Position numbers and translations under genes: made by a program
The notes under the pieces: generated by a model
What the model was told of the DNA's origin: nothing
Database searches by the model: none
The model's input: only the letters and a program-made list of their open reading frames with translations
In this document: positions 26,518 to 35,520 of the stretch, one piece after another
Numbering within the stretch: position 1 is the first letter of the stretch
Layout of the letters: the number at the start of each line of letters is the position of its first letter
Source: Sulfurimonas denitrificans DSM 1251
GTDB taxonomy: Bacteria > Campylobacterota > Campylobacteria > Campylobacterales > Sulfurimonadaceae
Assembly: GCF_000012965.1 (NCBI RefSeq)
Contig: NC_007575.1
Coordinates: 1,426,001-1,490,000 of the forward strand
Direction of reading: 5' to 3'
DNA: 64,000 bases

Positions 26518-27155
26518 ATTTTAAATTAATGATTGAGGAGAGCTTAGAGAGAGTGGACTTCTTTTTTAAGCAAAAATCCCAAAAAGATATCTACATGGTG
26601 TATATTATGATAATTGTTGTTCTTTTTGCTTTAGCTTACCCATTTTATGAGAGCTCAGTCAATGAATTTAAAAGTGTTAAAGATAAAGTAGCTCAAGTAA
26701 CATCAAAAATAGCTGCTGATAATAGTTATCTTAGCGTAAATAGAGAGGAGGTACTCTTTAAACTGAGCGAAGAGATTGCTACTCTTGATAAAGAACTGAT
26801 TATTTTAAAAAATCAAAACAGTTATATAAAAGAGAAAATAGAGGCTATCTCATCACTCATATATCATGAGGAGACTTGGGGTGAGTATTTAAACTCTATC
26901 TCTATTCATGCTAAAAATCATAATATTATGATTGTCAATTTTTTAAACACATATTCGCTCTATAATAGAGCCTCTTTTGGACATGTTCTTGATATCTCCC
27001 TTAATGTTACTGGTGATTATTTAAATATCATAAAATTTATAAATTCACTAGAGCAGAGTGAATTAGTAGTTGATATTTATGACTTAGATATCAAGGCTCA
27101 AAATAGACTCAACACAAAAATTAATCTCTCGGTTTGGGGGATTACTCACCAATGA
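26514..27155 (+). CDS. PilO-like inner-membrane alignment protein
   Basis: A 213-residue bitopic protein: short cytoplasmic N-terminus, one span (about 25-45, VYIMIIVVLFALAYPFYE), a coiled coil (about 50-115) and a ferredoxin-like periplasmic domain (LDISLNVTGDYLNIIKFINS). This is the topology and the characteristic VTGDYLNI-FINSLEQ segment of PilO/MshJ proteins. It should pair with the PilN-like part of the preceding protein. Coupled by overlaps to both neighbours. Confidence 0.75.
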   Translation: MNFKLMIEESLERVDFFFKQKSQKDIYMVYIMIIVVLFALAYPFYESSVNEFKSVKDKVAQVTSKIAADNSYLSVNREEVLFKLSEEIATLDKELIILKNQNSYIKEKIEAISSLIYHEETWGEYLNSISIHAKNHNIMIVNFLNTYSLYNRASFGHVLDISLNVTGDYLNIIKFINSLEQSELVVDIYDLDIKAQNRLNTKINLSVWGITHQ

Positions 27156-27607
27156 AAATAACATTAATCATACTGCTTGCATTTCTGCTATCAAAGAGTC
27201 TCTTTGCCTCTGAACTAGGCTGGATTGATGAGCAAATAGAAACTATTAAGCTACCAAGAAAAGGTGTGGTTGCTTCAGATGCAATAAGCCCTTTTGTATT
27301 TTTAAAGAAAAACAGCTCAAAAGAGCAAGATAGTAAAAATAGCACTATATTATCACTTCAAAAAGCAGACATTACTGGCATAGAAAAACCAAAAAAAGAG
27401 ATTATTGACGCTTCTAGTTTTGATTTGAGTGCGATTATAAACTCTTCAGCCATGATTAATGGCAATTGGCACAAGATAAACGATGTTTTAAAGGGCTATA
27501 CACTCTTTGAAATAGACAAAGATAGTGTAATTTTAAAACAAGGCGACAACCTTATTCTCTTATCAACAGCAACAAAAAAAGAGGCTTTAAAATTCAAAAA
27601 TAATTAG
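27152..27607 (+). CDS. PilP-like periplasmic pilus protein
   Basis: A 151-residue protein with a signal peptide (KITLIILLAFLLSKSLFASE), a disordered stretch (about 45-85) and a small beta domain (MINGNWHKINDVLKGYTLFE, then VILKQGDNLILLST) that resembles the secretin-binding domain of PilP/MshK. ATG 27152 overlaps the PilO-like stop; the earlier in-frame TTG 27134 would spoil the signal peptide. It likely docks the inner-membrane complex to the secretin encoded next. Confidence 0.7.
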   Translation: MKITLIILLAFLLSKSLFASELGWIDEQIETIKLPRKGVVASDAISPFVFLKKNSSKEQDSKNSTILSLQKADITGIEKPKKEIIDASSFDLSAIINSSAMINGNWHKINDVLKGYTLFEIDKDSVILKQGDNLILLSTATKKEALKFKNN

Positions 27608-27617
27608 GAGAGATATT

Positions 27618-29309
27618 ATGAAACCCGTAAAAACAGCAATCTATTCTACACTTCTAACACTCCTCATCTCAAGCAGTGTTTATGCAGCAGATTGTTCTTA
27701 TGAACTCTTTAGCATCAACTCCAAAAAAAACACTAAAATAATTGACTTCGTTGAACAGCTTAGCGACGAGTGTAATTTCAGCATTATAGTCACTGATCCA
27801 AATACACAAAATTTTTTGAATACAAATTTAAACAAAACAAACTTAAACAACCTTACAATAGATGAAGTCTTAAATATTGTTTTAAAAGAGAATAATCTAA
27901 CATATACTCTTCAAAATAATCTACTAAGAATCTCATATCTTCAAACTAAGATGTTTGATATTGACTATATTCTCTCAGAGAGAGAAAGCTCATCTAAAAC
28001 AGATATTACTCTCTCTTCAGATGGAGCAACAATCTATTCTAAAAAAGGGTCAAGGTCTTCGACTATTCAAAAATCAGAGACAGAGGAGATAAACACTAGC
28101 GGTAGCTCTGCTGGTAAATCTGGAATGAATGTAAATAGCTCTGATAAAGTTTTATTCTGGCACGAACTAGATATTGAGTTTCAACATGTATTAAATAGAC
28201 CTCAAGATATTTATATTGCACAACCTCCTATTATAAATAAAAATGCTGGAATTATAACTGTTACAGCCACTCTAAAACAGATGCAAAGGTTTGAAGAGTA
28301 TCTAAAAAAACTTCAAGATAAAGTTCAGCTTCAAGTTCTTATAGATGTTCAACTGCTCTCAGTTACTCTAAGTGATGGTAAAACTACTGGCGTTGATTGG
28401 AGTCAATTATATAATTTACAAAATATGAATTTAACTTTTAATAAAGCAAAAAGAACTAACGTACATGGCGCTACTTGGGATAGTGCTTATGAAGGAGACA
28501 CTGTTGAAGGACTACTCTTAAGAGATAAAAGAGTTGAAGCGGCTCAAAGCAACATAGAAACTTACGGGCTAGAAGATTTGGCTGGGGTACGCACACCAGT
28601 TGATGCAACTTCAAAATTATTAACTATTAGCAGTAACTTTACTATCAACAATATTATCAAATTTCTTAAAACTCAAGGTGATGTATCTTCTATATCAAAC
28701 CCTAAAGTTTTAACGCTAAACAATCAGCCAGCACTAATCACAGCAGGAACAGAATATTTTTATAAAATTATATCAGATTCACTCTCAACAGCTGGAACAG
28801 GTGGTTCAGTGACGACACAAAATCAAGATTTACAATCAGTGTTTGCAGGAGTCCTTCTAGATATCACGCCAGAAATCTCAGATGATAATATGATAACACT
28901 AAAAATCAACCCTTCTCTATCAGAAACTACAACTGATATATCAATAACTCCTGGAGTAGAGAGAACAATGCCTCCAGACCTCCGTCGCCGCCAGCTCTCA
29001 TCTGTTGTGACGCTCAGGGATGGAGAGCGAATTATCTTAGGTGGATTAATTAACACAAGTAACAGCATAGATGTAAATAAAGTTCCTATTTTAGGTGATA
29101 TTCCTATACTTAACTATCTTTTTAAATATGAAAACAGATTAAAAACAACCCAAGAGTTGGTTATAGTAATTGAACCTCATATTGTCACAAAGAGAAAAAA
29201 TAATTTATCTCTATCAGAGCTTGGATACCAAACACTCTCAAGCGATCTCTTAAATAGTACAAAAAACGGACTTGATGCAACAACAAATGGCATAAGAGAG
29301 AATGATTGA
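27618..29309 (+). CDS. Type II/IV secretin, MshL/PilQ-type
   Basis: A 563-residue outer-membrane secretin: signal peptide 1-23, an STN domain (IIDFVEQLSDECNFSIIVTD; LTIDEVLNIVLKENNLTY), an N1-type domain, and the C-terminal secretin core with VQLQVLIDVQLLSV, ISNPKVLTLNNQPALI, VLLDITPEISDDN, the LRDGERIILGGLI signature and VPILGDIPILNYLFK. The overall plan is that of MshL. It forms the outer-membrane gate of a pilus or DNA-uptake machine. GGAG precedes the ATG; TGA overlaps the next start by 4 bases. Confidence 0.9.
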   Translation: MKPVKTAIYSTLLTLLISSSVYAADCSYELFSINSKKNTKIIDFVEQLSDECNFSIIVTDPNTQNFLNTNLNKTNLNNLTIDEVLNIVLKENNLTYTLQNNLLRISYLQTKMFDIDYILSERESSSKTDITLSSDGATIYSKKGSRSSTIQKSETEEINTSGSSAGKSGMNVNSSDKVLFWHELDIEFQHVLNRPQDIYIAQPPIINKNAGIITVTATLKQMQRFEEYLKKLQDKVQLQVLIDVQLLSVTLSDGKTTGVDWSQLYNLQNMNLTFNKAKRTNVHGATWDSAYEGDTVEGLLLRDKRVEAAQSNIETYGLEDLAGVRTPVDATSKLLTISSNFTINNIIKFLKTQGDVSSISNPKVLTLNNQPALITAGTEYFYKIISDSLSTAGTGGSVTTQNQDLQSVFAGVLLDITPEISDDNMITLKINPSLSETTTDISITPGVERTMPPDLRRRQLSSVVTLRDGERIILGGLINTSNSIDVNKVPILGDIPILNYLFKYENRLKTTQELVIVIEPHIVTKRKNNLSLSELGYQTLSSDLLNSTKNGLDATTNGIREND

Positions 29310-30082
29310 AACCAAGTATCTATGAAAACTCTAAAAGTACTTCTTTAGATACACTTCATGTTAAGGATTATATCAAACTTGAGAGAATTTCAAATATTTA
29401 TCAATCTTTACTAGAGTTCAAAACTAAAATAAATTCTTACTATCCGTATTTAATTATCATACTAATATCTACTATTTTCTCTCAAAATCTAGAACTTAAA
29501 GCTGAAAATATAAAACACGAAACACTAACAACTCCTAAATCTGAAAAAGCAGATGAGACTCTTTTAATGAGAGCAAATAATGGTGTGGCGATTATGGAAC
29601 AAAACAGAGTGCTTCTTACTCCATCATTCAACTTCATAGATCAAATAAATTCAAAGAGTAATGTCGAACATCACGCAATTATAACTTCAAAAACAACCGA
29701 AATTAATATAGAAAACATAGAAAAAAATACTCTACATGTAGAAGAGGAAAAAAGTTTTATAAACATACAGAGAAAAGATGAACAGAGCGCTATTGAAGAT
29801 GTTATAAAAAGATTTAACATAAGCCATAACCCAGAACTTAGCCTCTTTATTGCAAAAAAATATTATCATCTAGGCAATTATGAGCAAGCTTATAACTATG
29901 CTCTAATGACAAATAATATAAATAACAATATGCAATGGAGTTGGATTGTCTTCTCAAAATCACTTTTTAAACTAAATAAAAAAGAGTTGGCGGTGGAGAC
30001 TCTTAAAAAATATATCTCTTACTCTAACTCATCGCAAGCAAAACAGCTCTTAGATGAAATCACTTCAGGAGAATTTAAATGA
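29306..30082 (+). CDS. TPR protein of the pilus cluster (MshN-like)
   Basis: A 258-residue protein with a TTG start (TTGA overlap with the secretin stop). One span (about 48-60, YLIIILISTIFSQ) leaves the C-terminal part in the periplasm, where two or three TPR-like helices are visible (SLFIAKKYYHLGNYEQAYNY; LNKKELAVETLKKYI). MshN in MSHA clusters has the same place and plan. It may organise or stabilise the secretin. The primary sequence otherwise looks unlike known proteins to me. Confidence 0.65.
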   Translation: MKPSIYENSKSTSLDTLHVKDYIKLERISNIYQSLLEFKTKINSYYPYLIIILISTIFSQNLELKAENIKHETLTTPKSEKADETLLMRANNGVAIMEQNRVLLTPSFNFIDQINSKSNVEHHAIITSKTTEINIENIEKNTLHVEEEKSFINIQRKDEQSAIEDVIKRFNISHNPELSLFIAKKYYHLGNYEQAYNYALMTNNINNNMQWSWIVFSKSLFKLNKKELAVETLKKYISYSNSSQAKQLLDEITSGEFK

Positions 30083-30396
30083 AGATTTTATTAATAATTT
30101 TAACTGTGGTTATCCTAAGTGCAGATATTAAACAAGAGATGCTCCATCTTTATCAAAATAAAAATTTTGAAGAGGTTTGTAATCTTGGCTTTAAAAACTT
30201 TAATGCTAACTCAAAAGAAGCGCGAACAAACGCAACTTACTTTTCAACAATACTTTTACAAAAAAAACTTCTCTATTATGCAATGATTGATGAGGAAAAT
30301 AGCGCCTTGAAGTATAAACTCTATATTTTGATAGACAAGATTGTAATTAAAGAGTTTTATAACTCTAAGAGCATAAAAAAACATATTTATTGGTAG
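30079..30396 (+). CDS. Small exported protein of unknown function in the pilus cluster
   Basis: A 105-residue protein starting with a signal-like segment (KILLIILTVVILSADI), then TPR-like helices (EMLHLYQNKNFEEVCNLGFK) and a basic C-terminus. It overlaps the TPR gene by 4 bases and ends 8 bases before the ATPase gene, so it belongs to the same transcript. It occupies the position where Campylobacter cts clusters have a small protein (CtsX). I cannot name it more precisely. Confidence 0.6.
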   Translation: MKILLIILTVVILSADIKQEMLHLYQNKNFEEVCNLGFKNFNANSKEARTNATYFSTILLQKKLLYYAMIDEENSALKYKLYILIDKIVIKEFYNSKSIKKHIYW

Positions 30397-30404
30397 GGGA
30401 TATT

Positions 30405-32138
30405 ATGGACAGAATTACATCTGACTTAGTGGCAAATGGCTCTATTACCAAGAACCAAGTTGATAGATTAGTAGCTAAGGGTATTGATAGTAACTTAATT
30501 TTAAGAGACATCACCATATCTGGGTTTATGACAATGGATAGACTTATAGGATTTATCGTTGATAAAATTCAAGATGGAGAGTATCGTTTATCTATAGTAA
30601 ATAACTATGATTATATTCAAGAAAAAGATGTTCTTATAAAATTAGCTCAAAATTTAAATCTTACATTTCTAGATTTAGACTCAATAGATATGGATTATAG
30701 AGTTGTTGAGAAGATTTCACTTACACAACTAAAAAAATATTATGCGTTTCCTATCTCTGAGGATGAACTAAGTATAACTGTAGCTTTTTGTGATCCACTA
30801 AATATAGAAGCAAAAGAGTCAGTGCAGAGACTCTTTGCAAAAAAACCTATAAAAATCACTGTTGCGACTAAAGAGCAGATTGATTCTTACCTTTTTAAAG
30901 CAGAGTTAAAAGATAGCATTAAAGAGCTTGTAAAAAAAATCAGTGACGAACTTAACTCTATTAGTTCATTAGATGAGCAGCAAAAGTCTTCATCTATACT
31001 TCTATTAATTGATGTTATCTTAAGCACATGTATAAAAGATCGCTCTAGTGACGTGCATATTGAGCCGACAGAAAAAAACTGTGTTATAAGAACACGCATT
31101 GATGGTAAATTAGTGGAGATATTTATTTTCGAAAAAGATATATTTCCACCTCTTGCTTCCAGACTTAAGCTCTTAGCAAATCTAGATATTGCAGAGAAAA
31201 GAAAACCTCAAGATGGACGCTTCTCTATAATGGTTGGTACAAGAGATTATGACTTTCGTATCTCAACACTACCGATTTTGTATGGTGAATCAATTGTTAT
31301 GAGGGTTTTAGATAAACAAAAAGCTCTTGTAAGGCTTGAAGATGCTGGCATGGATTCTCTTAGTTATCAAAAATTTTTAAAATCACTACAAATTCCTTAC
31401 GGACTCATACTTGTAACTGGTCCAACTGGAAGTGGAAAAACAACTACACTTTATGGTGCTTTAAATGAGCTTAGAAATATTGAAGATAAAATAATAACTG
31501 TTGAAGACCCAGTTGAATATAGGATGAACCTAATCCAACAAGTACAAGTAAACCCAAAAGTAGGTCTTACATTTGCAACAGCTCTTCGTTCTATTCTAAG
31601 ACAAGATCCTAATAAGATAATGATTGGCGAAATTCGTGATTCAGAAACGTTAGAAATCGCTATAAAAGCTTCATTAACTGGTCACTTGGTATTATCAACC
31701 CTTCATACAAACAACTCAATAAGTGCAGTTACTCGCATGGTAGATATGGGTATTGCTCCCTATCTTATCAGTGGCTCTTTAGTAGCCATACAAGCGCAAA
31801 GGCTTGTTAGAAAAATCTGCCTTAATTGTAAAGTAGAAGATAAAGTTTCATCATCTGCCTTTGAAGAAGTAAAAAATTTAGCTCCAGCTCATAGCAAATT
31901 TTATATTGGCAAAGGGTGTAAAGAGTGTAGAGGGAGTGGGTATCTTGGGCGAGAGATGATTTGTGAAGTTTTAGTCATCAATGAGAAAATATCATCCCTA
32001 ATCGCAAAAAACGCATCTGCACAACTCATACATGCTCAAGCTCTTGAAGATGGATTTATAGACCTACTTCAAAACGGTATTGACAAAGCTCTTTTTGGAA
32101 TTACTACTTTAGAAGAAGTTTTAAGGGTGGCTAAATAA
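30405..32138 (+). CDS. Type IV pilus/type II secretion assembly ATPase, GspE/PilB family
   Basis: A 577-residue hexameric ATPase that drives pilus or pseudopilus extension. It has two N-terminal GspE-N type regions (to about 180), then the core: Walker A GPTGSGKTTTLYG (near 338), Asp box VEDPVEYRM, Walker B RQDPNKIMIGEIRD and His box GHLVLSTLHTNNS, and a zinc motif CLNC with CKEC near the C-terminus. ATG 30405 has AGGGG upstream and replaces an in-frame GTG 15 bases earlier. CtsE and MshE are the closest types. It overlaps the gspF gene by one base. Confidence 0.92.
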   Translation: MDRITSDLVANGSITKNQVDRLVAKGIDSNLILRDITISGFMTMDRLIGFIVDKIQDGEYRLSIVNNYDYIQEKDVLIKLAQNLNLTFLDLDSIDMDYRVVEKISLTQLKKYYAFPISEDELSITVAFCDPLNIEAKESVQRLFAKKPIKITVATKEQIDSYLFKAELKDSIKELVKKISDELNSISSLDEQQKSSSILLLIDVILSTCIKDRSSDVHIEPTEKNCVIRTRIDGKLVEIFIFEKDIFPPLASRLKLLANLDIAEKRKPQDGRFSIMVGTRDYDFRISTLPILYGESIVMRVLDKQKALVRLEDAGMDSLSYQKFLKSLQIPYGLILVTGPTGSGKTTTLYGALNELRNIEDKIITVEDPVEYRMNLIQQVQVNPKVGLTFATALRSILRQDPNKIMIGEIRDSETLEIAIKASLTGHLVLSTLHTNNSISAVTRMVDMGIAPYLISGSLVAIQAQRLVRKICLNCKVEDKVSSSAFEEVKNLAPAHSKFYIGKGCKECRGSGYLGREMICEVLVINEKISSLIAKNASAQLIHAQALEDGFIDLLQNGIDKALFGITTLEEVLRVAK

Positions 32139-33382
32139 TGAAATACTTTGTAACAACTATCCTAAATAAAGGTAAAAAAGAGCAGATTGGAATGTATGCT
32201 GAGGATAGAAAAGAGGTTAATGAGCTTGTAAAATTAAAACACTCTGGAATTATCTTAAAAATATCACAAGAGAGGGAACCTCTTGAAGCACAATTTAAAA
32301 GATTTAAAACAACTTTCTTAAGCAATATAAAAAAAAGAAAAATAGAACAAGATTCTCTAATCGCTTCTATAAGACAGCTAGCAGTTATGACAAATGCTGG
32401 TATTTCTATCTATGATTCACTTAATGAAATATCAAAATCAACAACAGATAAAACTCTAAAACTTGTATTTAAAAAATTATCAGAAGATATTAACTCTGGA
32501 CATTCACTCTCAAAACCGATGAATAATTTTCGTTATGAATTAGGAAACCTTTGCATTGCCATGGTTCAACTTGGAGAAAAAACAGGTAAAATTGATGATG
32601 CACTCTTCTCTCTTGCAAATATGCTTGAAGATGTTCGTGCGAATATTATCAAGTTTAAAAAGGCTATGTCATACCCTAAAAATGTAATGATAGCCATGGC
32701 AGTTGCTTTTAGCATCTTAATATCTTATGTTGTTCCTAATTTTAAAAATATGTTTGAAAAGCTAAATACACAACTTCCCATTCCAACAAAAATTTTACTA
32801 AAACTAGAGTATCTATTTAATAATTATGGGCTCTATATATTGATTTTTTTATCTATATCATCTGTTATTTTTAAATATTTAATTAATAACAATTACAATA
32901 TAAGATATGGTTGGCATAAAGTTTTACTAAAAATATATTTTATAAAAAACGTCATAATGTTTGCTACATTAAGTAGATTTACACTTATCTTATCAGAATT
33001 AATTCGTGCTGGCATTCCAATAACTCAAGCGCTTGAGACCTCAGTATCTATGGTAGAGAATCTCCCTCTAAAAAACAAGCTCGCTTCTGTAAGATTTGCT
33101 GTAGAGAAGGGTTCTTCTTTACATGTAGGTTTAGAAGATACAAAACTTTTTGAAAATATAATTATCCAAATGATAAGCGCTGCAGAGGATAGTGGCACAT
33201 TAGATACCATGACAGGAAAAGTTGCGGAGTATTATAAGATGAGATTTGATGCAGTAATTAATGGTTTATCAGAATCAATTGAGCCAGTTATGCTCTTTTT
33301 CATAGCAAGCATGGTTCTCTTGCTTGCTCTTGGAATATTTCTACCGATGTGGGATATAGGAAATGTTGTTATGGGTAGATAG
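32138..33382 (+). CDS. Type IV pilus/type II secretion inner-membrane platform, GspF/PilC family
   Basis: A 414-residue polytopic protein with two GspF domains: the first about residues 70-195 (AVMTNAGISIYDSLNEISK; LCIAMVQLGEKTGKIDDAL) and the second about 275-395 (LSELIRAGIPITQALETSV; ISAAEDSGTLDTMTGKVAEY), each followed by membrane spans. It is the platform turned by the GspE-type ATPase. It is the last gene of the cluster; a hairpin terminator follows within the end of the convergent yebC gene. There is no pilin or prepilin peptidase gene here. Confidence 0.92.
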   Translation: MKYFVTTILNKGKKEQIGMYAEDRKEVNELVKLKHSGIILKISQEREPLEAQFKRFKTTFLSNIKKRKIEQDSLIASIRQLAVMTNAGISIYDSLNEISKSTTDKTLKLVFKKLSEDINSGHSLSKPMNNFRYELGNLCIAMVQLGEKTGKIDDALFSLANMLEDVRANIIKFKKAMSYPKNVMIAMAVAFSILISYVVPNFKNMFEKLNTQLPIPTKILLKLEYLFNNYGLYILIFLSISSVIFKYLINNNYNIRYGWHKVLLKIYFIKNVIMFATLSRFTLILSELIRAGIPITQALETSVSMVENLPLKNKLASVRFAVEKGSSLHVGLEDTKLFENIIIQMISAAEDSGTLDTMTGKVAEYYKMRFDAVINGLSESIEPVMLFFIASMVLLLALGIFLPMWDIGNVVMGR

Positions 33383-33390
33383 AGAATCCT

Positions 33391-33435
33391 GTATTTGCAA
33401 ACACAGCTTCTATGCTATATTTGTAAATACTTTTT
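33391..33435 (+). terminator. Terminator of the pilus operon, inside the 3' end of yebC
   Basis: GTATTTGCAAA at 33391-33401 pairs with TTTGTAAATAC at 33420-33430 (10 of 11 bp), followed by TTTTT at 33431-33435 on the plus strand. The right arm lies in the last codons of the convergent yebC gene. Confidence 0.6.
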
Positions 33436-34120
33436 GAACATCTTCATCATCTTCTAGCTTATCTATTATTCTCTCAATATCTGCTTGCTGCTGCTCTGTG
33501 AGCGATATTGGAGAAGTTGCCATTCTTTCCAAATTTGCTTTTATAATCTCAATCTTCATATCTTCTAACGCACTATTAAGTGAGCCAAAGTTTTTGTAGT
33601 CAGTAGAGATGATTACTACGCCATCTTCCTCTTCTATCTCTTCTAATCCAGCATCAATCAACTCCAACTCTAACTCTTCAAGGTCCATATTATCTTTTAA
33701 TGCAAATTCAAAAATTGCTTTTCTATCAAACATAAACTCCAATGAGCCTTTTGTAAGCATCTCTGCACCATGTTTTGTTAATATATTTTTTACATTTGCA
33801 ACTGTTCTTGTATTATTATCAGTCATACACTCTATAAAAAATTGAGCTCCATGTGGAGCTTTTGCTTCAAAACTAACCTCTAACATACTTGCTGTATCTT
33901 TTGAAGTTGCTCTTTTAATGGCTGCTTCAATATTGTCTTTTGGCATATTTTCAGCTTTTGCATTAATGATTGCTGTTCTTAATCTAGCATTCATATCAGG
34001 GTCGCTTCCGCCCTCTTTTGCTGCCATTGTAATAATTTTTCCAAGTTTTGGAAACAATTTTGACATTGCTCCCCATCTTTTTAATTTCGATGCTTTTCTA
34101 TACTCAAAAGCTCTTCCCAT
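33410..34120 (-). CDS. yebC: YebC/PmpR family protein
   Basis: A 236-residue protein with the family pattern: [20 protein letters not shown] at the front, [28 protein letters not shown], and the acidic middle and C-terminal domains (VTKPFSL-like [15 protein letters not shown]). YebC proteins have been viewed as transcriptional regulators and, more recently, as factors that help translation of proline-rich stretches. It is a single-gene unit divergent from an unknown gene across a region with a perfect palindrome. Confidence 0.92.
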   Translation of the reverse strand: MGRAFEYRKASKLKRWGAMSKLFPKLGKIITMAAKEGGSDPDMNARLRTAIINAKAENMPKDNIEAAIKRATSKDTASMLEVSFEAKAPHGAQFFIECMTDNNTRTVANVKNILTKHGAEMLTKGSLEFMFDRKAIFEFALKDNMDLEELELELIDAGLEEIEEEDGVVIISTDYKNFGSLNSALEDMKIEIIKANLERMATSPISLTEQQQADIERIIDKLEDDEDVQKVFTNIA

Positions 34121-34163
34121 ACGCTTTCCCCTGACTATTATATATGCTTTAATCTATTTAGAC

Positions 34164-34189
34164 TGATTTTAAAATCAAAAATGTATAAT
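34164..34189 (+). promoter_or_regulatory. Palindromic operator candidate and -10 box between divergent genes
   Basis: TGATTTTAAAATCA at 34164-34177 is a perfect 14-bp palindrome in the 97-base divergent gap. TATAAT at 34184-34189 is a good -10 for the plus-strand gene, placing the palindrome over its -35 region. A dimeric repressor site is plausible; the cognate regulator is unknown. Confidence 0.5.
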
Positions 34190-34217
34190 AGCATAATACA
34201 ATCCAGTAGGAATTTAA

Positions 34218-34709
34218 ATGCTCTCAAATTTTAAGATTAAAAATCATTTTTTTAATGCTTTTCGTGAACTTTTTGTTCATCATCATGGCTCACTAGATTT
34301 TAGAGCAAAAATATTTGCACTTATTATTTTAGCAAATGATGAGATTAAACCAGACAACTATACCATTGTTAAAAATATAGGCATGAGTATATATAAAAAT
34401 GATGAGGAGAGGGCAAATTTGCTTCTGCTCTCAACAAAAGAAGTTGTTTCAAGAGTTAAGGAGCATAATAGCTTAGACATAGACACACTAATTGCAAACA
34501 TTCAAAAAGAGCTGAAATTAACACCTAGATACGCTAAGAAAATAGATGTGGATTCTCTTGAAGCACTATTAAATATTTCACACAATAGCGATACTCTTGC
34601 TTATCAAAAAAGTATGGTAGCGTTTTTAAAATCTATAAAAGAGGAGACGCTTTCTGAGAAAAAATCACAAATAGCGCAAGATGAAGAGAATATTGAATCT
34701 AAATATTAA
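34218..34709 (+). CDS. Conserved-looking protein of unknown function
   Basis: A 163-residue soluble, largely helical protein without signal peptide or membrane span. Visible segments are FRELFVHHHGSLDFRAKIFA and ILANDEIKPDNYTIVKNIGM, then a run of amphipathic helices and a polar tail. I do not recognise the family. Its start has AGTAGGA upstream, and its end overlaps the convergent TtcA-like gene by 11 bases. It is controlled from the palindrome-bearing promoter region, divergently from yebC. Confidence 0.65.
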   Translation: MLSNFKIKNHFFNAFRELFVHHHGSLDFRAKIFALIILANDEIKPDNYTIVKNIGMSIYKNDEERANLLLLSTKEVVSRVKEHNSLDIDTLIANIQKELKLTPRYAKKIDVDSLEALLNISHNSDTLAYQKSMVAFLKSIKEETLSEKKSQIAQDEENIESKY

Positions 34710-35457
34710 ATAAATCTTTATCAAAAAAACTCTCTTTTGAGATATTTTTAAATGAGGCATTTAAACTTTTGAAGAGAGTTGGGAACTCTTGTTCCATTTT
34801 TAAGAGCATATCTTTTGTACTAGCTCTTGCATGGGGCATTTTTATATCAAATCTCATTGATGGACATGCCTCATCACCAATCGTCTCTATATTATTTTCA
34901 CGAACAAACGCCTCTAACTGGCGTTCTCTCATCTCAATAAGAGGACGAATAACAATCACTCCTCTATCTGCCTTATACTTTGGAGCAAGGCTTCTAAGCT
35001 GACCATTATAGATAAAGTTCATAAAAAAACTCTCAGCTGCATCATCCATATGGTGACCAAGTGCTACTTTATTACATCCATATTTTTGGGCTGCACTATA
35101 GAGTGAGCCTCTTCTCATTCTTGAGAAAAAACTGCAAAAAGATGAATTTTTTCTTATCTTATCCTCTGCAATATCATAAATATTTGTATCGTAAACCTCA
35201 TAATCAATCTTATGTTCTTTACAGTGAGCTTTTAATTTCTCATAGTTTTCACCCATCCCATAAGAGATTGTAACTGCAATAAACTCAAATTTAAATGGGG
35301 CGCGGCGTTGCTGCTCTTTTAATGCATGTATAAGTGTAAGTGAATCTTTACCACCACTTAGACCAACTAAAATCTTATCGCCCTCTTCTATTAAGTTAAA
35401 CAGAGCATTTGTCTTACCAAGTTTTGACATAATTTTTTTAGATATTATTATTGACAT
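34699..35457 (-). CDS. ttcA: TtcA-like tRNA 2-thiocytidine synthetase (PP-loop ATPase)
   Basis: A 252-residue protein (start at Met in MSIIISKKIM, ATG 35457; an in-frame start 24 bases upstream is possible). It has PP-loop LVGLSGGKDSLT, the ALGHHMDDAAESFFMNFIYN block and GDEACPSM. TtcA thiolates C32 of tRNAs using a [4Fe-4S] cluster held by a CxxC pair and a later Cys. Here the pair reads CSFF (SSFCSFFSRMRRG): the second cysteine is Phe. Either the cluster is ligated differently or the function differs. It sits 63 bases after mtnN, as I recall for C. jejuni. Confidence 0.82.
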   Translation of the reverse strand: MSIIISKKIMSKLGKTNALFNLIEEGDKILVGLSGGKDSLTLIHALKEQQRRAPFKFEFIAVTISYGMGENYEKLKAHCKEHKIDYEVYDTNIYDIAEDKIRKNSSFCSFFSRMRRGSLYSAAQKYGCNKVALGHHMDDAAESFFMNFIYNGQLRSLAPKYKADRGVIVIRPLIEMRERQLEAFVRENNIETIGDEACPSMRFDIKMPHARASTKDMLLKMEQEFPTLFKSLNASFKNISKESFFDKDLFNI

Positions 35458-35520
35458 ATTAAGCTCACTTTTTTTGAGCATGAACTCTATGCTTAGAGGA
35501 GTTTAGGATTAAGAGTTTGT

